Assembly (NCBI RefSeq): GCF_014205765.1 | Contig: NZ_JACIIZ010000002.1 | Coordinates: 1 to 64,000, forward strand | DNA: 64,000 nucleotides | From: Nitrospirillum iridis | Lineage (GTDB): Bacteria > Pseudomonadota > Alphaproteobacteria > Azospirillales > Azospirillaceae | Direction: 5' to 3' | Shown here: in pieces, positions 1 to 9,307 of the stretch | Position numbering within the stretch: the stretch's first letter is position 1 | Layout: every line of letters begins with the position of its first letter | Translations under genes and position numbers: made by a program | Notes under the pieces: generated by a model | Databases searched by the model: none | What the model was told of the DNA's origin: nothing | The model's input: only the letters and a program-made list of their open reading frames with translations

Positions 1-27
1 ACCAATGACCACCTCCCGCCCGCCGCC

Positions 28-57
28 GCCCGGGGTGGGGCATGCCCCACCCCGGGC
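28..57. terminator. 30-bp perfect palindrome after the TonB receptor gene
   Basis: A perfect palindrome (13-bp arms GCCCGGGGTGGGG around CATG) lies about 40 bp beyond the stop codon of the receptor gene at 98. It would form a very stable hairpin in the transcript. There is no T-run on either side, so it is not a classic intrinsic terminator. It may be a Rho-linked 3' end or an mRNA-stabilising stem. Confidence 0.45.
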
Positions 58-97
58 GATCACCGATTTTCCACCACGCTCTCGGACGCTAACGCCC

Positions 98-2227
98 TCA
101 CATCTTCCAGTTGATGCTGACGGTGCCGTTCAGGCCGGCGCCATAGAAGCCCTGGGACCAGTACAGGCTGGTGATGTACTTCTCATCCGTCAGGTTGTTC
201 AGGTTGGCGGTGACCGACCAGTTGTGGTCGATGTCATAGTGCGCCATCACCCCCAGCAGGGCGTAGGCCCCCTGCTCGGTGTAGATCTCCTGGCCCGTCG
301 TCGTGCTGACGGCCTGCTGGTCGCGATAGATGCGGCTCTGCCACGACAGGGTGGCGCCCAGCTTCAGCTTGTCTATGGGCTGGTAGTTGGCCGACAGGCG
401 CAGGGTGTGGCGCGGCACATAGGTGCGCGCGGCGTGGCCCTGCTCATCCTCGATCTCCACATAGGTGTAGCCGGCGGCCAGCTGCACCTGCGGCACGATC
501 TGGCCCGACACCTCCGCCTCCACGCCTTGCGAGGTGGCGTTGATGCCGGTGTAGTAGGTCTGGCCGGTCGTCAGGTTGGTGCCGGCGCTTTCCGCCGTGT
601 TGTTCTGCTTGGCCTGGAACAGGGCGAAGCTGGCGTTCAGCCTGTTATCGTACCAGGCGCCCTTGGCGCCGACCTCGACATTGTCGCCCTCGATGGGGGC
701 CAGGATCTTGTTGTTGATGTCCGTCTGGGTCTGCGGGTTGAAGATCTGGGCGTAGCTGGCATAGGCCGAGATCTGCGGCGTGACCTCATAGACCAGGCCG
801 GCATAGGGCAGGGCGCGGGTGAGGTCATAGCTGTTGGGGGCGCCATAGCTGTCGCCCGACATCTTCACATGGGTGACATTGGTGCCGACCAGCAGCTTCA
901 GCGGGTCCAGCAGGCTGAGCCGGGCGGCGGCATAGCCGGTTTCCCGGGTGTAGTAGTAATGGGCCTCGCCGATATAGGCGTCCATGGCCGGTTCCGGATA
1001 GCTGCCGTCAAAGGCGCTGTCGCCCGGCAGGGCGGTGCCGATGCCCTGGCCATAGTCGGAATGCTGGAAGCTGTTGCTGCGCCCCCAATTGCCGCCCAGC
1101 ACCAGGTCGTGGGTGCGGCCCAGGGCCTGCAGCGGGCCGGAGACGTAGGCCTCGGCCGTCCACTGCCGGTCATGGTTGTGATAGGCCGAGGGGTAGGAAT
1201 AGAGGCCATCGCCCGTGGTCTTGTCCGGCGTGCCGTAGACATAGAACAGGTCGCTGTCGCCCTCGGTCACGCTGTGCATGACGCTGGCCTTGGCGATCCA
1301 GCCGGACCCCAGGTCGTGGCGGATGTCGGCGAACATCTGCTGGGTCTGGATGTCCCACCGGCTCCAGTCGGCCGAGGTGCTGGTGCCGCGGCTGTAATGG
1401 GTGGGCGTGCCGTCGGTGTAGTACAGCGGCAGGGCGCCCCACAGGCCGCCCTTGGCCCGATCGTCCTGGTACTGGTAGCCGACGGAGACGGTGGTGCGCG
1501 GGTCCAGGTCGGCCTCGATCACGCCATAGCCCAGGCCGCGCTTGTTGTTGTAGCGGTCCAGCTGGCTGTCGGTGTCCTGATAGGCGCCGACCACGCGCAT
1601 GCGCACGCTGCCCGAGGCGTTGAGGGGCGTGGACACGTCCACGTCGCCGCGCTTGTTGTCGTAGGAGCCGCCGGTGAAGGAGGCGGTGGCCGCCAGCGCG
1701 TCCGTCGGCCGCTTGCGCACGAAGTTCACCGTGGCCGACGGATTGCCGGTGGACGACATCAGGCCGTTGGCGCCGCGCAGCACCTCGACATGGTCATAGA
1801 CGGCCATGTCGATGTTGCCGTTCTGGATGCCGTCGACGATGGGCAAGCCGAAGCCGTCATACTGGAAATTGGATATGTCGAAACCGCGCGCGCTGAAATA
1901 GGTGCGGTTGGTTTCCACCTCCTGCACGTTCACGCCGGTGGTGCTGGCCAGCACGTCGTTCACCGTGCGCAGGCCGAAATCGTTCATCTGGTCGCGGGTG
2001 ACCACGGTGACCGACTGCGGCGTCTCCTTCAGCGACAGCGGCAGCTTGGTGGCGCCCCGCGTGGTCTTGACGGTGTAGGACCCGCTGCCCTCGGTGGCAT
2101 CGTCCTGCCGGGTGCCGGTGATGACCACCTCCGGCGTGGCGGACTGGTCGTCGGGCGCCGAGGCCGCCAGCGCCCCCAGGGGCGAGGTGGTGGCCAGCAG
2201 CGTGAGGCAGAGGGCGCGGAGTTTCAA
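98..2227 (-). CDS. TonB-dependent siderophore-type outer-membrane receptor
   Basis: The 709-residue protein begins with a signal peptide (hydrophobic TLLATTSPLGALA, ending near ALAASA). A plug domain follows with the siderophore-receptor phrase LKETPQSVTVVTRDQM. A long beta-barrel ends in an aromatic/hydrophobic C-terminal strand (VSINWKM). No N-terminal signalling (STN) domain is visible, so it is probably a plain transporter rather than a transducer. The start is TTG, chosen because GGGAGG (reverse complement of 2233-2238) sits 5 bp upstream and the signal peptide begins immediately. Length fits the FpvA/FhuE-like ferric-siderophore receptor group. The ligand cannot be read from sequence. 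It stands alone; no siderophore synthesis genes are nearby. Confidence 0.9.
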   Translation of the reverse strand: MKLRALCLTLLATTSPLGALAASAPDDQSATPEVVITGTRQDDATEGSGSYTVKTTRGATKLPLSLKETPQSVTVVTRDQMNDFGLRTVNDVLASTTGVNVQEVETNRTYFSARGFDISNFQYDGFGLPIVDGIQNGNIDMAVYDHVEVLRGANGLMSSTGNPSATVNFVRKRPTDALAATASFTGGSYDNKRGDVDVSTPLNASGSVRMRVVGAYQDTDSQLDRYNNKRGLGYGVIEADLDPRTTVSVGYQYQDDRAKGGLWGALPLYYTDGTPTHYSRGTSTSADWSRWDIQTQQMFADIRHDLGSGWIAKASVMHSVTEGDSDLFYVYGTPDKTTGDGLYSYPSAYHNHDRQWTAEAYVSGPLQALGRTHDLVLGGNWGRSNSFQHSDYGQGIGTALPGDSAFDGSYPEPAMDAYIGEAHYYYTRETGYAAARLSLLDPLKLLVGTNVTHVKMSGDSYGAPNSYDLTRALPYAGLVYEVTPQISAYASYAQIFNPQTQTDINNKILAPIEGDNVEVGAKGAWYDNRLNASFALFQAKQNNTAESAGTNLTTGQTYYTGINATSQGVEAEVSGQIVPQVQLAAGYTYVEIEDEQGHAARTYVPRHTLRLSANYQPIDKLKLGATLSWQSRIYRDQQAVSTTTGQEIYTEQGAYALLGVMAHYDIDHNWSVTANLNNLTDEKYITSLYWSQGFYGAGLNGTVSINWKM

Positions 2228-2294
2228 CGGTTCCTCCCGGATGGGATGTCAGCGATAGGGTGGCGGGGGCCTCCTTAACGGCGTTACGCCGCGA

Positions 2295-2317
2295 TTGCAA
2301 GTCATTCGCGTTATCAT
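2295..2317 (-). promoter_or_regulatory. Possible iron-box-like element upstream of the receptor
   Basis: About 70 bp upstream of the receptor start lies TTGCAAGTCATTCGCGTTAT followed by CAT. It loosely resembles Fur-type boxes upstream of iron-receptor genes (the ATTCGC..TTATC part). The match is imperfect and made by eye, so this is a weak suggestion only. Confidence 0.25.
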
Positions 2318-2455
2318 GGTGAATCTGGGGCGCCGGGTGTGGCCCCGGGGGCGCAGATGGGTGCAGGAGTGTCAGGGATGGGATGGGCGGTCAGCGAACA
2401 GGGCCGCGCCGCATGGGCCACCACTCCGTACCGAGGCGCAGATCGCTGCCGTTGG

Positions 2456-3544
2456 TCACTCCCGGAAACCGGGGAAGCACGCCTTCAGCCGCTCAACGGT
2501 CGTCCGCCATTTTGGCGTCAATGGGCGACAAACAGTGTTCTGGTTGCCGAACAGGCCGATTTCCCGCACCGCCCGGTTCAAGGGCACGGTGTCGATCCAC
2601 TCCACTGGCACGAACCATTCGCACTTGTCGGGATCGTCGGCGAATGCCCGGTGGTAATCAGCGCGGGTCAACAGGTCCAGGGCCGGCACCGATTCGCCTG
2701 CGGCGTTGCGCACTGTGAAGCCGCTTGCCGGTTCGGCGGGGCCGGTGACGCGGCCGACGCCGATGAAGCCGTGGTCGGGTGACTTCACCCAGACACGGTC
2801 CCCCGGTTTCAACAGGCCCAGCGTCTTACTGTACCAACTGGCCCCACCGGCGCTGATGAAACCATGGTCAACGGCGTCATCCCAGGACCGGTGCGGACCG
2901 GCGCCGAAGGAGGCGTAGAATTCACCGTTCCACGGCTCCTTCGCTCCGCCGGCGGCTTGTGTGATCTCTGGCGCCGGTTCCACCCGGTCCTTCAGCCAGG
3001 CGCGGCTCAGCACCTGCTGTCCGCCCAGGGTGAAGACTTGGAAGCACAGGACATTGATGGCGATGCCCCGGTCGGCCAGGTAGCTGACGATGCGTTCGCT
3101 GTCAGCATCCAGTTCCGCCGCGACGATCACCACCTCATGCGCGTGGTTCAGCGTCTCCTCATCCAGGTCGGTGCCGAAACGGGCGCGGAAATCATCGGCC
3201 AGGTTGCGGCCCGGCGCGAAGCGGCCATGGATCGCGGCGATGTTCTCGGGCTTCAGCCCTTCGACCCAACTGGCATAGTCCAGCGCCTGGGCCACCACAT
3301 CGCGCGGCGTGCGGTCGCGCTTCAGTTCGATCAGCACCAGGGCGCCGTCGGGCGCGATGGCCAGCAGGTCGACGATGCCGCCATGCGCCGTCCGCTCCTG
3401 CCGTCCGATCAGCATCCAGGAATCCGAGAGGATTTGCGGCGCCGCCACGATCATGTCCTCCAGCGCTTTCTCGCTGGGCAGCGTGGCGCGGGACAACGGC
3501 GCGGGCGGCGAGCCGACGGTCCAGATGGCGTGATGGATGCTCAT
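2456..3544 (-). CDS. PD-(D/E)XK nuclease-like protein (NucS/DUF91-type) attached to the type I RM operon
   Basis: A 362-residue protein whose N-terminal half carries a PD-(D/E)XK-type core: D59 in GGIVDLLAI, then E73 and K75 in LVLIELKRD, as in NucS/DUF91-like endonucleases. The C-terminal half (about 190-290) contains WYSKTLGLLKPGDRVWVK and HGFIGVGRVTGPA, which resembles PUA/EVE-like folds that read modified bases. That assignment is by impression only. The gene starts 9 bp after hsdS ends on the same strand, so it is probably the fourth gene of the restriction operon. It could be an accessory nuclease, an independent modification-dependent defence protein, or a DNA-repair enzyme. Function is inferred from fold motifs and position. 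Confidence 0.7.
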   Translation of the reverse strand: MSIHHAIWTVGSPPAPLSRATLPSEKALEDMIVAAPQILSDSWMLIGRQERTAHGGIVDLLAIAPDGALVLIELKRDRTPRDVVAQALDYASWVEGLKPENIAAIHGRFAPGRNLADDFRARFGTDLDEETLNHAHEVVIVAAELDADSERIVSYLADRGIAINVLCFQVFTLGGQQVLSRAWLKDRVEPAPEITQAAGGAKEPWNGEFYASFGAGPHRSWDDAVDHGFISAGGASWYSKTLGLLKPGDRVWVKSPDHGFIGVGRVTGPAEPASGFTVRNAAGESVPALDLLTRADYHRAFADDPDKCEWFVPVEWIDTVPLNRAVREIGLFGNQNTVCRPLTPKWRTTVERLKACFPGFRE

Positions 3545-3553
3545 GGCCGATCG

Positions 3554-5227
3554 TTACTCCGCAGCGTTCAGAAGGGGCTCGACCGGCACCAGGGCCGCCT
3601 GCAGCGCTGCCTCCAGCAACCGTGCCCGCGCCGTGCTGGCGGCGGTCAAGGCGGCCTCCAACTGGTCGCACAGGGCCATCAGTTCGTTCACCTTGGCGAC
3701 GATGCGGCGTTGTTCAGCGAGGGGGGGAATGGGAACTGGTAGCATCTCAAGTAGCCCTACGTTCAGGGTAGGCTGCGCGAGCTTCCGAGTTGCATCTAGA
3801 AAATAACCTTGAGCATAGTCGCTTCTCAAGAAAATAATTATATATTCTGAATTCAAATCTGAAATTAGTGAAATGCGAGCAACGGCACGAGCAATATTAG
3901 ATCCAGCCCATTGAATTGGTGCAATTCCCAATTTCCCGATGCTTCCAACTACGCAGATAAGAATTTCGCCACCTTCTATTCTAGTTTTGTGATATTGAAG
4001 ATCAACATCTCGCGAAATTGTTTTTTGTGGGCGTGGAGGATGGTCAGATAAAGCGAGATCTTGTACTCTGATAAATGGCACGCCGTTATCGACATCAGGT
4101 CCAGGAATAAGCACGCCATAAGAAATTTTTTTTAATGGATTAGTCAATCTCCCCAATGCTTCATACTCCCACCCATGTGGAAGATCATTTGGATTTGAAT
4201 GATGACCTAGAATATTGTTATATTTTATTGTTTTTTCTGATTTCAATTCCAGCGACTTCCTTTGATGTGGCAAACGTCCAAGAAAATCCTTAACTGATTC
4301 ACTGCTGAAATCTTGGTAGGTTAACTTTCCTCGTACCGCCAAATTCAAAATCGTTTGGCGAAGCTGCTTCACCTGATCCGGGCGGGTGGTGAGGGCTGGC
4401 AGGGCGTTCAGCGCGAAGCGGGCGTCGGTAGGGAAGGTTTCGGGGTCAGGGGCGTTGAGGCGGGCAAGACTGGCCGCCGCCATCCGGTCGCGCGTTTCCT
4501 CCCGCGCCGTCCGCGCCGCCTCCAACTGATCGCACAGCGCCATCAACTCATCGACCTTGGCGACGATGCGGCGTTGTTCAGCGAGGGGGGGAAGGGGAAA
4601 TTGGTAAAGGTTTAGACCTCTGCCCGTGAAGTGTTTGATCCCAGAGCCAGTAAAGTATTCATAAAGTCGCCCATCATTGGCGCTCGATTTAAGTGCATAA
4701 ACAAAGAAATCAGGATTGATTATTTCGAATAATCGGACTCTATGGATAGCTTTTTGGAAATAAATTCCTGAAGCCGCGTCCCGCCAGACTGCCGCACGCC
4801 CAGGCTCACCGCCTTCACAAATCATTACGTCGCCACATTTTAGACAAAAATCTTCTAGTTCCTTGTCTTCGAACGGCATTTCCAGCAAGTCAGATAAGTT
4901 AAAGTCGAACCATCTCACATTTATGTTGCGAAGGTAAGGCCGGAGGGGGCCCTTGTTTTTCTCCTTATCGAGCATTTTGCCCAACCTAGTGTGAGCTACA
5001 TCTCCGACTTTTACCCAGCACCAAGTGGGGGGTAGCTCAAAAGCGCCATCCTGAACGACAGGGCCTACAAGGCGACGTAATGTAACGGCAGCCGGCTCAT
5101 CCGCCGGGTCCTGTGGTACCAGCTTGCCCCGCACGGCCAAATCCAGCACGAAGCGGCGCAGTCGCGGGATCGCGTCCGGCGCGTCGGCGATCCTGTCGTA
5201 ATGGTCCAGAAGGATGTCGGCGTTCAT
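3554..5227 (-). CDS. hsdS: Type I restriction-modification specificity subunit HsdS
   Basis: This 557-residue subunit sets the DNA target of the type I complex. It has the classic two-fold layout: a target-recognition domain, a conserved coiled spacer (PPLAEQRRIVAKVDELMALC, about 213-235), a second recognition domain, and a near-copy of the spacer (PPLAEQRRIVAKVNELMALC) near the C-terminus. Both recognition domains are strikingly AT-rich (roughly 3750-4330 and 4620-5030) while the spacers are GC-rich, suggesting shuffled domains of foreign origin. The start overlaps the hsdM stop by 4 bp (ATGA). It is longer than most HsdS proteins (about 400-470 residues) but looks intact. Confidence 0.93.
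   Translation of the reverse strand: MNADILLDHYDRIADAPDAIPRLRRFVLDLAVRGKLVPQDPADEPAAVTLRRLVGPVVQDGAFELPPTWCWVKVGDVAHTRLGKMLDKEKNKGPLRPYLRNINVRWFDFNLSDLLEMPFEDKELEDFCLKCGDVMICEGGEPGRAAVWRDAASGIYFQKAIHRVRLFEIINPDFFVYALKSSANDGRLYEYFTGSGIKHFTGRGLNLYQFPLPPLAEQRRIVAKVDELMALCDQLEAARTAREETRDRMAAASLARLNAPDPETFPTDARFALNALPALTTRPDQVKQLRQTILNLAVRGKLTYQDFSSESVKDFLGRLPHQRKSLELKSEKTIKYNNILGHHSNPNDLPHGWEYEALGRLTNPLKKISYGVLIPGPDVDNGVPFIRVQDLALSDHPPRPQKTISRDVDLQYHKTRIEGGEILICVVGSIGKLGIAPIQWAGSNIARAVARISLISDLNSEYIIIFLRSDYAQGYFLDATRKLAQPTLNVGLLEMLPVPIPPLAEQRRIVAKVNELMALCDQLEAALTAASTARARLLEAALQAALVPVEPLLNAAE
3691..3729. repeat. 39-bp direct repeat in hsdS, copy A
   Basis: An identical 39-bp stretch occurs here and at 4555-4593, 864 bp apart and in the same orientation. 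Each encodes the start of the conserved spacer (PPLAEQRR...) and includes a run of seven G. Repeats like this could allow recombination between recognition-domain cassettes. Confidence 0.85.
4555..4593. repeat. 39-bp direct repeat in hsdS, copy B
   Basis: Second identical copy of the 39-bp spacer-coding repeat found at 3691-3729. It sits between the first and second target-recognition domains of HsdS. Confidence 0.85.
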
Positions 5228-6681
5228 CGGGCCAACGCCTCGGCCAGGATGGCTTTCAACTGGTCGCGCAGGCGGGCCACGTCGCGTTCCGCCGCGTCCA
5301 GGTCGGCGGCCAGGGTCTCGGGGTCGCCATGGTCGTCGGCCACCGCGTGCGGGTTCTTGATGTCCAGGTTCCAGCCGCGTTCCTTGACCTGGTCCACTGG
5401 CACGCGCCAGGCGCGTTCATTTTCCTCGCGTCCCTTACGCTTGGCCCCGCCCCACCAATCCGCGCAATCGTCCAGGTGTTCCTGGCGGATGGGCCTTGTC
5501 ATGGAATAGGCCTTCTGCCCCGCCGGCACCCGGTGTTCCCAATACCAGGTCTCCGTCGTCGGACGGCCCTTCTCGAAGAACAGCAGGTTGGTGCCGATGG
5601 AGGCATAGGGACGGAAGACGGAATTGGGCAGGCGCACGATGGTGTGCAGGTCGCACTCCTCCATCAGATGCTCCTTCAGCCTGGTCTTAACCCCCTCGCC
5701 GAACAGCGACCCGTCGGGCAGCACCACGGCGGCCCGCCCGCCGGGTTTCAGCAGGCGGATGATCAGGGCCAGGAACAGGTCGGCCGTCTCCCGCGTGCGG
5801 AAATGGACGGGGAAGTTGCTTTCGATCCCATCCTCCTCCTTCCCGCCGAAGGGTGGGTTGGTCAGGATCACATCCACCCGTTCAGACTGGGTCCAACTGG
5901 TGTAGGGGCGGGCCAGGGTGTTGTCGTGCCGGACAAAGCCGGGATCCTCCACGCCGTGCAACAGCATGTTGGTGGTGCACAGCATGTGGGGCAGCGGCTT
6001 CTTCTCCACCGCGCGCAGGGCGGCCTGCATCCGGCGTTCGTCGTCCGGCCGTTTCACATGGCGGTCGCGCATGTGCCGGATGGCACAGGTGAGGAAGCCG
6101 CCGGTGCCGCAGGCGGGGTCGAACAGGATTTCGCCGGGCCGGGGGTCGATCCGATCCACCATGAAGGAGGTCACGGCGCGGGGCGTGTAATATTCCCCGG
6201 CATTGCCGGCGTTCTGCAAATCGTTCAGCAGCTGTTCGTAAATCTCGCCGAAATGCCGCCGTTCGGCCAGGTCGTTGAAATCCACGGCGGCGATCTTGTT
6301 CACCACCTGGCGCATCAACTGCCCGGACTTCATGTAATTGTACGCGTCCTCGAACACGCCGCGCACCACGCGGCGGCGGTCGCCCGGCAGGCCGGTGAGG
6401 GGCAGGGTCTTCAGGGTTGGGAACAGATCGTCATTGACGAAGGCCAACAGGGCGTCGCCCGTTATCCCCTCCGGATCCGCCGCCCAATGGCGCCATTGGT
6501 ATTGGGGCGGGATGGGGGAGCGGTAGCCGGCCTGCACCTCCTCCAACTCCTGGTCCTGGTCGTCGATGATCTTCAGAAAGAACATCCAGCACAGCTGGGA
6601 CAGGCGTTGCGCGTCGCCATCCACCCCGCTGTCCTTGCGCATGATGTCCTGGATGGTCTTGACGATGGTGCGAACGGACAT
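5224..6681 (-). CDS. hsdM: Type I restriction-modification DNA methyltransferase HsdM
   Basis: A 485-residue N6-adenine methyltransferase subunit. An N-terminal helical domain (about 1-140) precedes the methylase core with the AdoMet motif FDPACGTGGF (188-197) and catalytic motif IV NPPF (275-278). With HsdS it methylates host target sites; with HsdR it forms the restriction complex. Length is normal for the family. The stop overlaps the hsdS start by 4 bp and the start lies 3 bp after the hsdR stop, so the three genes form a tightly coupled operon. Nothing suggests inactivation. Confidence 0.95.
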   Translation of the reverse strand: MSVRTIVKTIQDIMRKDSGVDGDAQRLSQLCWMFFLKIIDDQDQELEEVQAGYRSPIPPQYQWRHWAADPEGITGDALLAFVNDDLFPTLKTLPLTGLPGDRRRVVRGVFEDAYNYMKSGQLMRQVVNKIAAVDFNDLAERRHFGEIYEQLLNDLQNAGNAGEYYTPRAVTSFMVDRIDPRPGEILFDPACGTGGFLTCAIRHMRDRHVKRPDDERRMQAALRAVEKKPLPHMLCTTNMLLHGVEDPGFVRHDNTLARPYTSWTQSERVDVILTNPPFGGKEEDGIESNFPVHFRTRETADLFLALIIRLLKPGGRAAVVLPDGSLFGEGVKTRLKEHLMEECDLHTIVRLPNSVFRPYASIGTNLLFFEKGRPTTETWYWEHRVPAGQKAYSMTRPIRQEHLDDCADWWGGAKRKGREENERAWRVPVDQVKERGWNLDIKNPHAVADDHGDPETLAADLDAAERDVARLRDQLKAILAEALAR

Positions 6682-6684
6682 GGG

Positions 6685-9150
6685 TCAGGCGACTTCCTCA
6701 TAAAGGGCGGACTGGATTTGGGCGACCGCCGCATCGAAATCCGGGCGACGGCCGAACCGCCGGATCAGCTGCACCAGCGTGCCCATCCGGTCGAACGGGG
6801 CAATCTGTAATATCCGGGGGTCGCCCAGATCAAGCAGCCCATCGTCGCTGTACTTGGCCAGCAGCGCGTCCAGCACGGCGCGGGCCTGGGGGCCGTAGTG
6901 GGTGAAGACATCGCGCTTCCGCACATTGGCCACCCGTTCCCGCCGGGTCAGCGGCGGCTGGTCGAAGGCGATGTGGCAGATCAGGTCGAAGGGGTCGAGG
7001 TCATAGCCCAGTTCGGCCGCCACCAGGTTCAACGGCAACCCCTCCGCCGCCAACTCCTCCACCACCGCCTGTTTGCGCGTCTCCCCGTTCCAGCGTGTCA
7101 GGAAGGCTTCCAGACTGGTGAAATGCTGGCGCAGGGCCTTCTTGGTGTAATCGCGTAGGCTTTCAGTGACCAGCCGTCCCGCCTCATCCAGGTATTCCAC
7201 CCGTTGCGCCACGACTGTGGCCTCAACCCCATCCACATAAATCTTGCTGCGGCGCGGGCCCGGGGGCGGCCCCAGCGGTGGCCAGGTGACGTCCGGTTGG
7301 TCGCCGTCCAGGATGGTTTCATCCTCGGTGGGGGTGTCCGGCGGCGCGTCCTCCTCCCCTTCCGTCGTCGGCAGATCGTCGGGTGGGGCGACGGGGTCGT
7401 CGTCTCCCGGTTCATAAATCTGCACGGGCTCGCCATCGAAGGCTGGGTCGGCGAACAGATTGGTGGCCCCTCGGAAATCCATCAGGGTGAAATAGAATTT
7501 ATGGCTGTCCTCATGGACCCGCGTGCCGCGCCCGACGATCTGCTTGAACTCCGTCATCGAACCGACCTCGCGGTCCAGCACGATCAGGCGGCAGGTCTGG
7601 ATATCCACGCCGGTGGACAGCAGGCGGGAGGTGGTGGCGATCACCGGATAAGGGGATTCCGGGTCGCGAAAATTGTCGATCTGCGCCTGGCCCTCGGCGT
7701 CGCTCCCCGTAATGCGCATGACATAGCGCGGGTTTTCCGCGCACAGGTCCGCATTCTCGTTCACCAGGGCCTGTCGCATGCGGGCGGCATGTTCCTCGTC
7801 CACGCAGAAGATGATGGTCTTCTGGAAACGGTCACCGCTTTCCCGCAGGAAATCCGTCACCTTCTTCGCGACCAGCTTGGTCCGGTCATCAATGACCAAG
7901 GTCCGGTCGAAGTCCTTGATGTTGTAGATGCGGTCCGCGACCTCGTTCCCGTCGCGGTCCAGCGTCCCCAGGATGGGGCGATAGCCCTGCACATCGCGGT
8001 CGATGTGGACCTTGATGACCTTGTAGGGCGCCAGGAAGCCGTCGCGGATGCCCTGCTTCAGGGTGTAGGAAAAGACAGGCTCACCGAAATAGTCGATGTT
8101 GGAGACATACTTGGTCTCCCTTGGCGTGGCGGTCAGGCCGATTTGCGTGGCGCTGGAGAAATACTCCAGGATTTCCCGCCAGGCCGAATCCTCCGCCGCA
8201 CTGCCACGATGGCACTCGTCTATGATGATCAGGTCGAAGAAGCCGGGTGACAGTTCCCGGAACAGCTTCTGATGGTCCTCCGGCCCGGTAATGGCTTGGT
8301 AGAGGCCGAGATAAACCTCATAGGCGGTGTCGATCCGGCGCTGGCGGTCAACCGCTACCGTCAGATCAATCCTGGACCCGTCGGCGCGCTCTATCGTTTT
8401 CGCCTGGGTGCTCAGCTTGGCCATAGCACCCCCGAACGGGCGGAAATCGTTGGCCATCGTCTGGTCCACCAGCACGTTGCGGTCGGCCAGGAACAGGATG
8501 CGTTTTTTTAAGCCCGCCTTCCACAGGCGCCAGATGATCTGGAACGCCGTATAGGTCTTGCCTGTGCCGGTGGCCATGACCAGCAGCACACGGTCCTGTC
8601 CCTTCGCGATCGCTTCGACCGCAGCGTTCACGGCGTTGACTTGGTAGTAGCGTGGGGACTTTCCGCCGCCGTCCTCGTAATAGTCCTGCTGGGCTATCCG
8701 TTCCGCTTCGCCCGTCAGCCCCTTCCAGGCCGCATATCGCGCCCAGAGTTCGGCGGGCGTGGGGAAGGCGTCAAGGCTCAGTGTTTCCTCCATCACCGGG
8801 GCCATGCCCGTGCGGTCATGGAAGACGAAGCCGTCACCGTTGGAGGAGAAGACGAACGGGATGCCCAGGATCTCCGCGTACCCCATCGCCTGCTGAAGTC
8901 CAGCCCCGATGGGGTGGCTGTTGTCCTTCGCCTCAATGATGGCAAGCGGCAGGTTGGGTTTGTGATAGAGGACGTAGTCGGCGCGCTTGCCTTGGCCGCG
9001 GGTAACCATCCGGCCACGGACGATAATCCGGCCTTTGGTGAACCCCACCTCTTCGCGGACCTGCCGGAGCAGGTCCCATCCAGCGTGGCTCAGGGCCGGC
9101 GTAATGAACTTTGAGCAGATATCGCGTTCACTCATATCCCGCTTGTTCAT
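6685..9150 (-). CDS. hsdR: Type I restriction enzyme helicase-nuclease subunit HsdR (EcoEI-like)
   Basis: An 821-residue motor/nuclease subunit. The N-terminal nuclease core includes ADYVLYH and LAIIEAKD (the D...E-x-K signature). The superfamily 2 helicase follows, with Walker A MATGTGKT, DECH box (IIIDECHRG) and the later motif VGRGTRV. The C-terminal part matches the EcoEI-type HsdR tail in length. It translocates DNA and cuts unmethylated DNA when bound to HsdM and HsdS. I chose the ATG at 9150 because GGGGAG lies just upstream in the transcript; an in-frame ATG at 9168 is possible. It is first in the operon, so its promoter should lie in 9151-9300. Confidence 0.94.
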   Translation of the reverse strand: MNKRDMSERDICSKFITPALSHAGWDLLRQVREEVGFTKGRIIVRGRMVTRGQGKRADYVLYHKPNLPLAIIEAKDNSHPIGAGLQQAMGYAEILGIPFVFSSNGDGFVFHDRTGMAPVMEETLSLDAFPTPAELWARYAAWKGLTGEAERIAQQDYYEDGGGKSPRYYQVNAVNAAVEAIAKGQDRVLLVMATGTGKTYTAFQIIWRLWKAGLKKRILFLADRNVLVDQTMANDFRPFGGAMAKLSTQAKTIERADGSRIDLTVAVDRQRRIDTAYEVYLGLYQAITGPEDHQKLFRELSPGFFDLIIIDECHRGSAAEDSAWREILEYFSSATQIGLTATPRETKYVSNIDYFGEPVFSYTLKQGIRDGFLAPYKVIKVHIDRDVQGYRPILGTLDRDGNEVADRIYNIKDFDRTLVIDDRTKLVAKKVTDFLRESGDRFQKTIIFCVDEEHAARMRQALVNENADLCAENPRYVMRITGSDAEGQAQIDNFRDPESPYPVIATTSRLLSTGVDIQTCRLIVLDREVGSMTEFKQIVGRGTRVHEDSHKFYFTLMDFRGATNLFADPAFDGEPVQIYEPGDDDPVAPPDDLPTTEGEEDAPPDTPTEDETILDGDQPDVTWPPLGPPPGPRRSKIYVDGVEATVVAQRVEYLDEAGRLVTESLRDYTKKALRQHFTSLEAFLTRWNGETRKQAVVEELAAEGLPLNLVAAELGYDLDPFDLICHIAFDQPPLTRRERVANVRKRDVFTHYGPQARAVLDALLAKYSDDGLLDLGDPRILQIAPFDRMGTLVQLIRRFGRRPDFDAAVAQIQSALYEEVA

Positions 9151-9307
9151 TTGGCTCCCCGCACCCAAGCGCCGTGGGTGAGAATCATAGGCCTTAGCGA
9201 GTTAACTGTTTTGCGCATTCCCGCTTGAATTGCAATCCGCGATGCCTCGCTGATGCGGGAACGTGGCCTCTCGCGAGCGGCCTATGGGGTCAGCCCCAAC
9301 GCCCCCC

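Noticed and set aside
5-2278. A 757-codon open frame on the plus strand opposite the TonB receptor
   Set aside because: Its translation is a low-complexity mix of G, A, V, R, Q typical of the antisense of GC-rich genes, while the minus strand encodes a clear receptor. Similar long shadow frames at 2864-3742, 5113-6810, 7204-8250, 9263-10951, 17218-19410, 39224-41680, 58708-60222 and 61124-63673 were rejected for the same reason.
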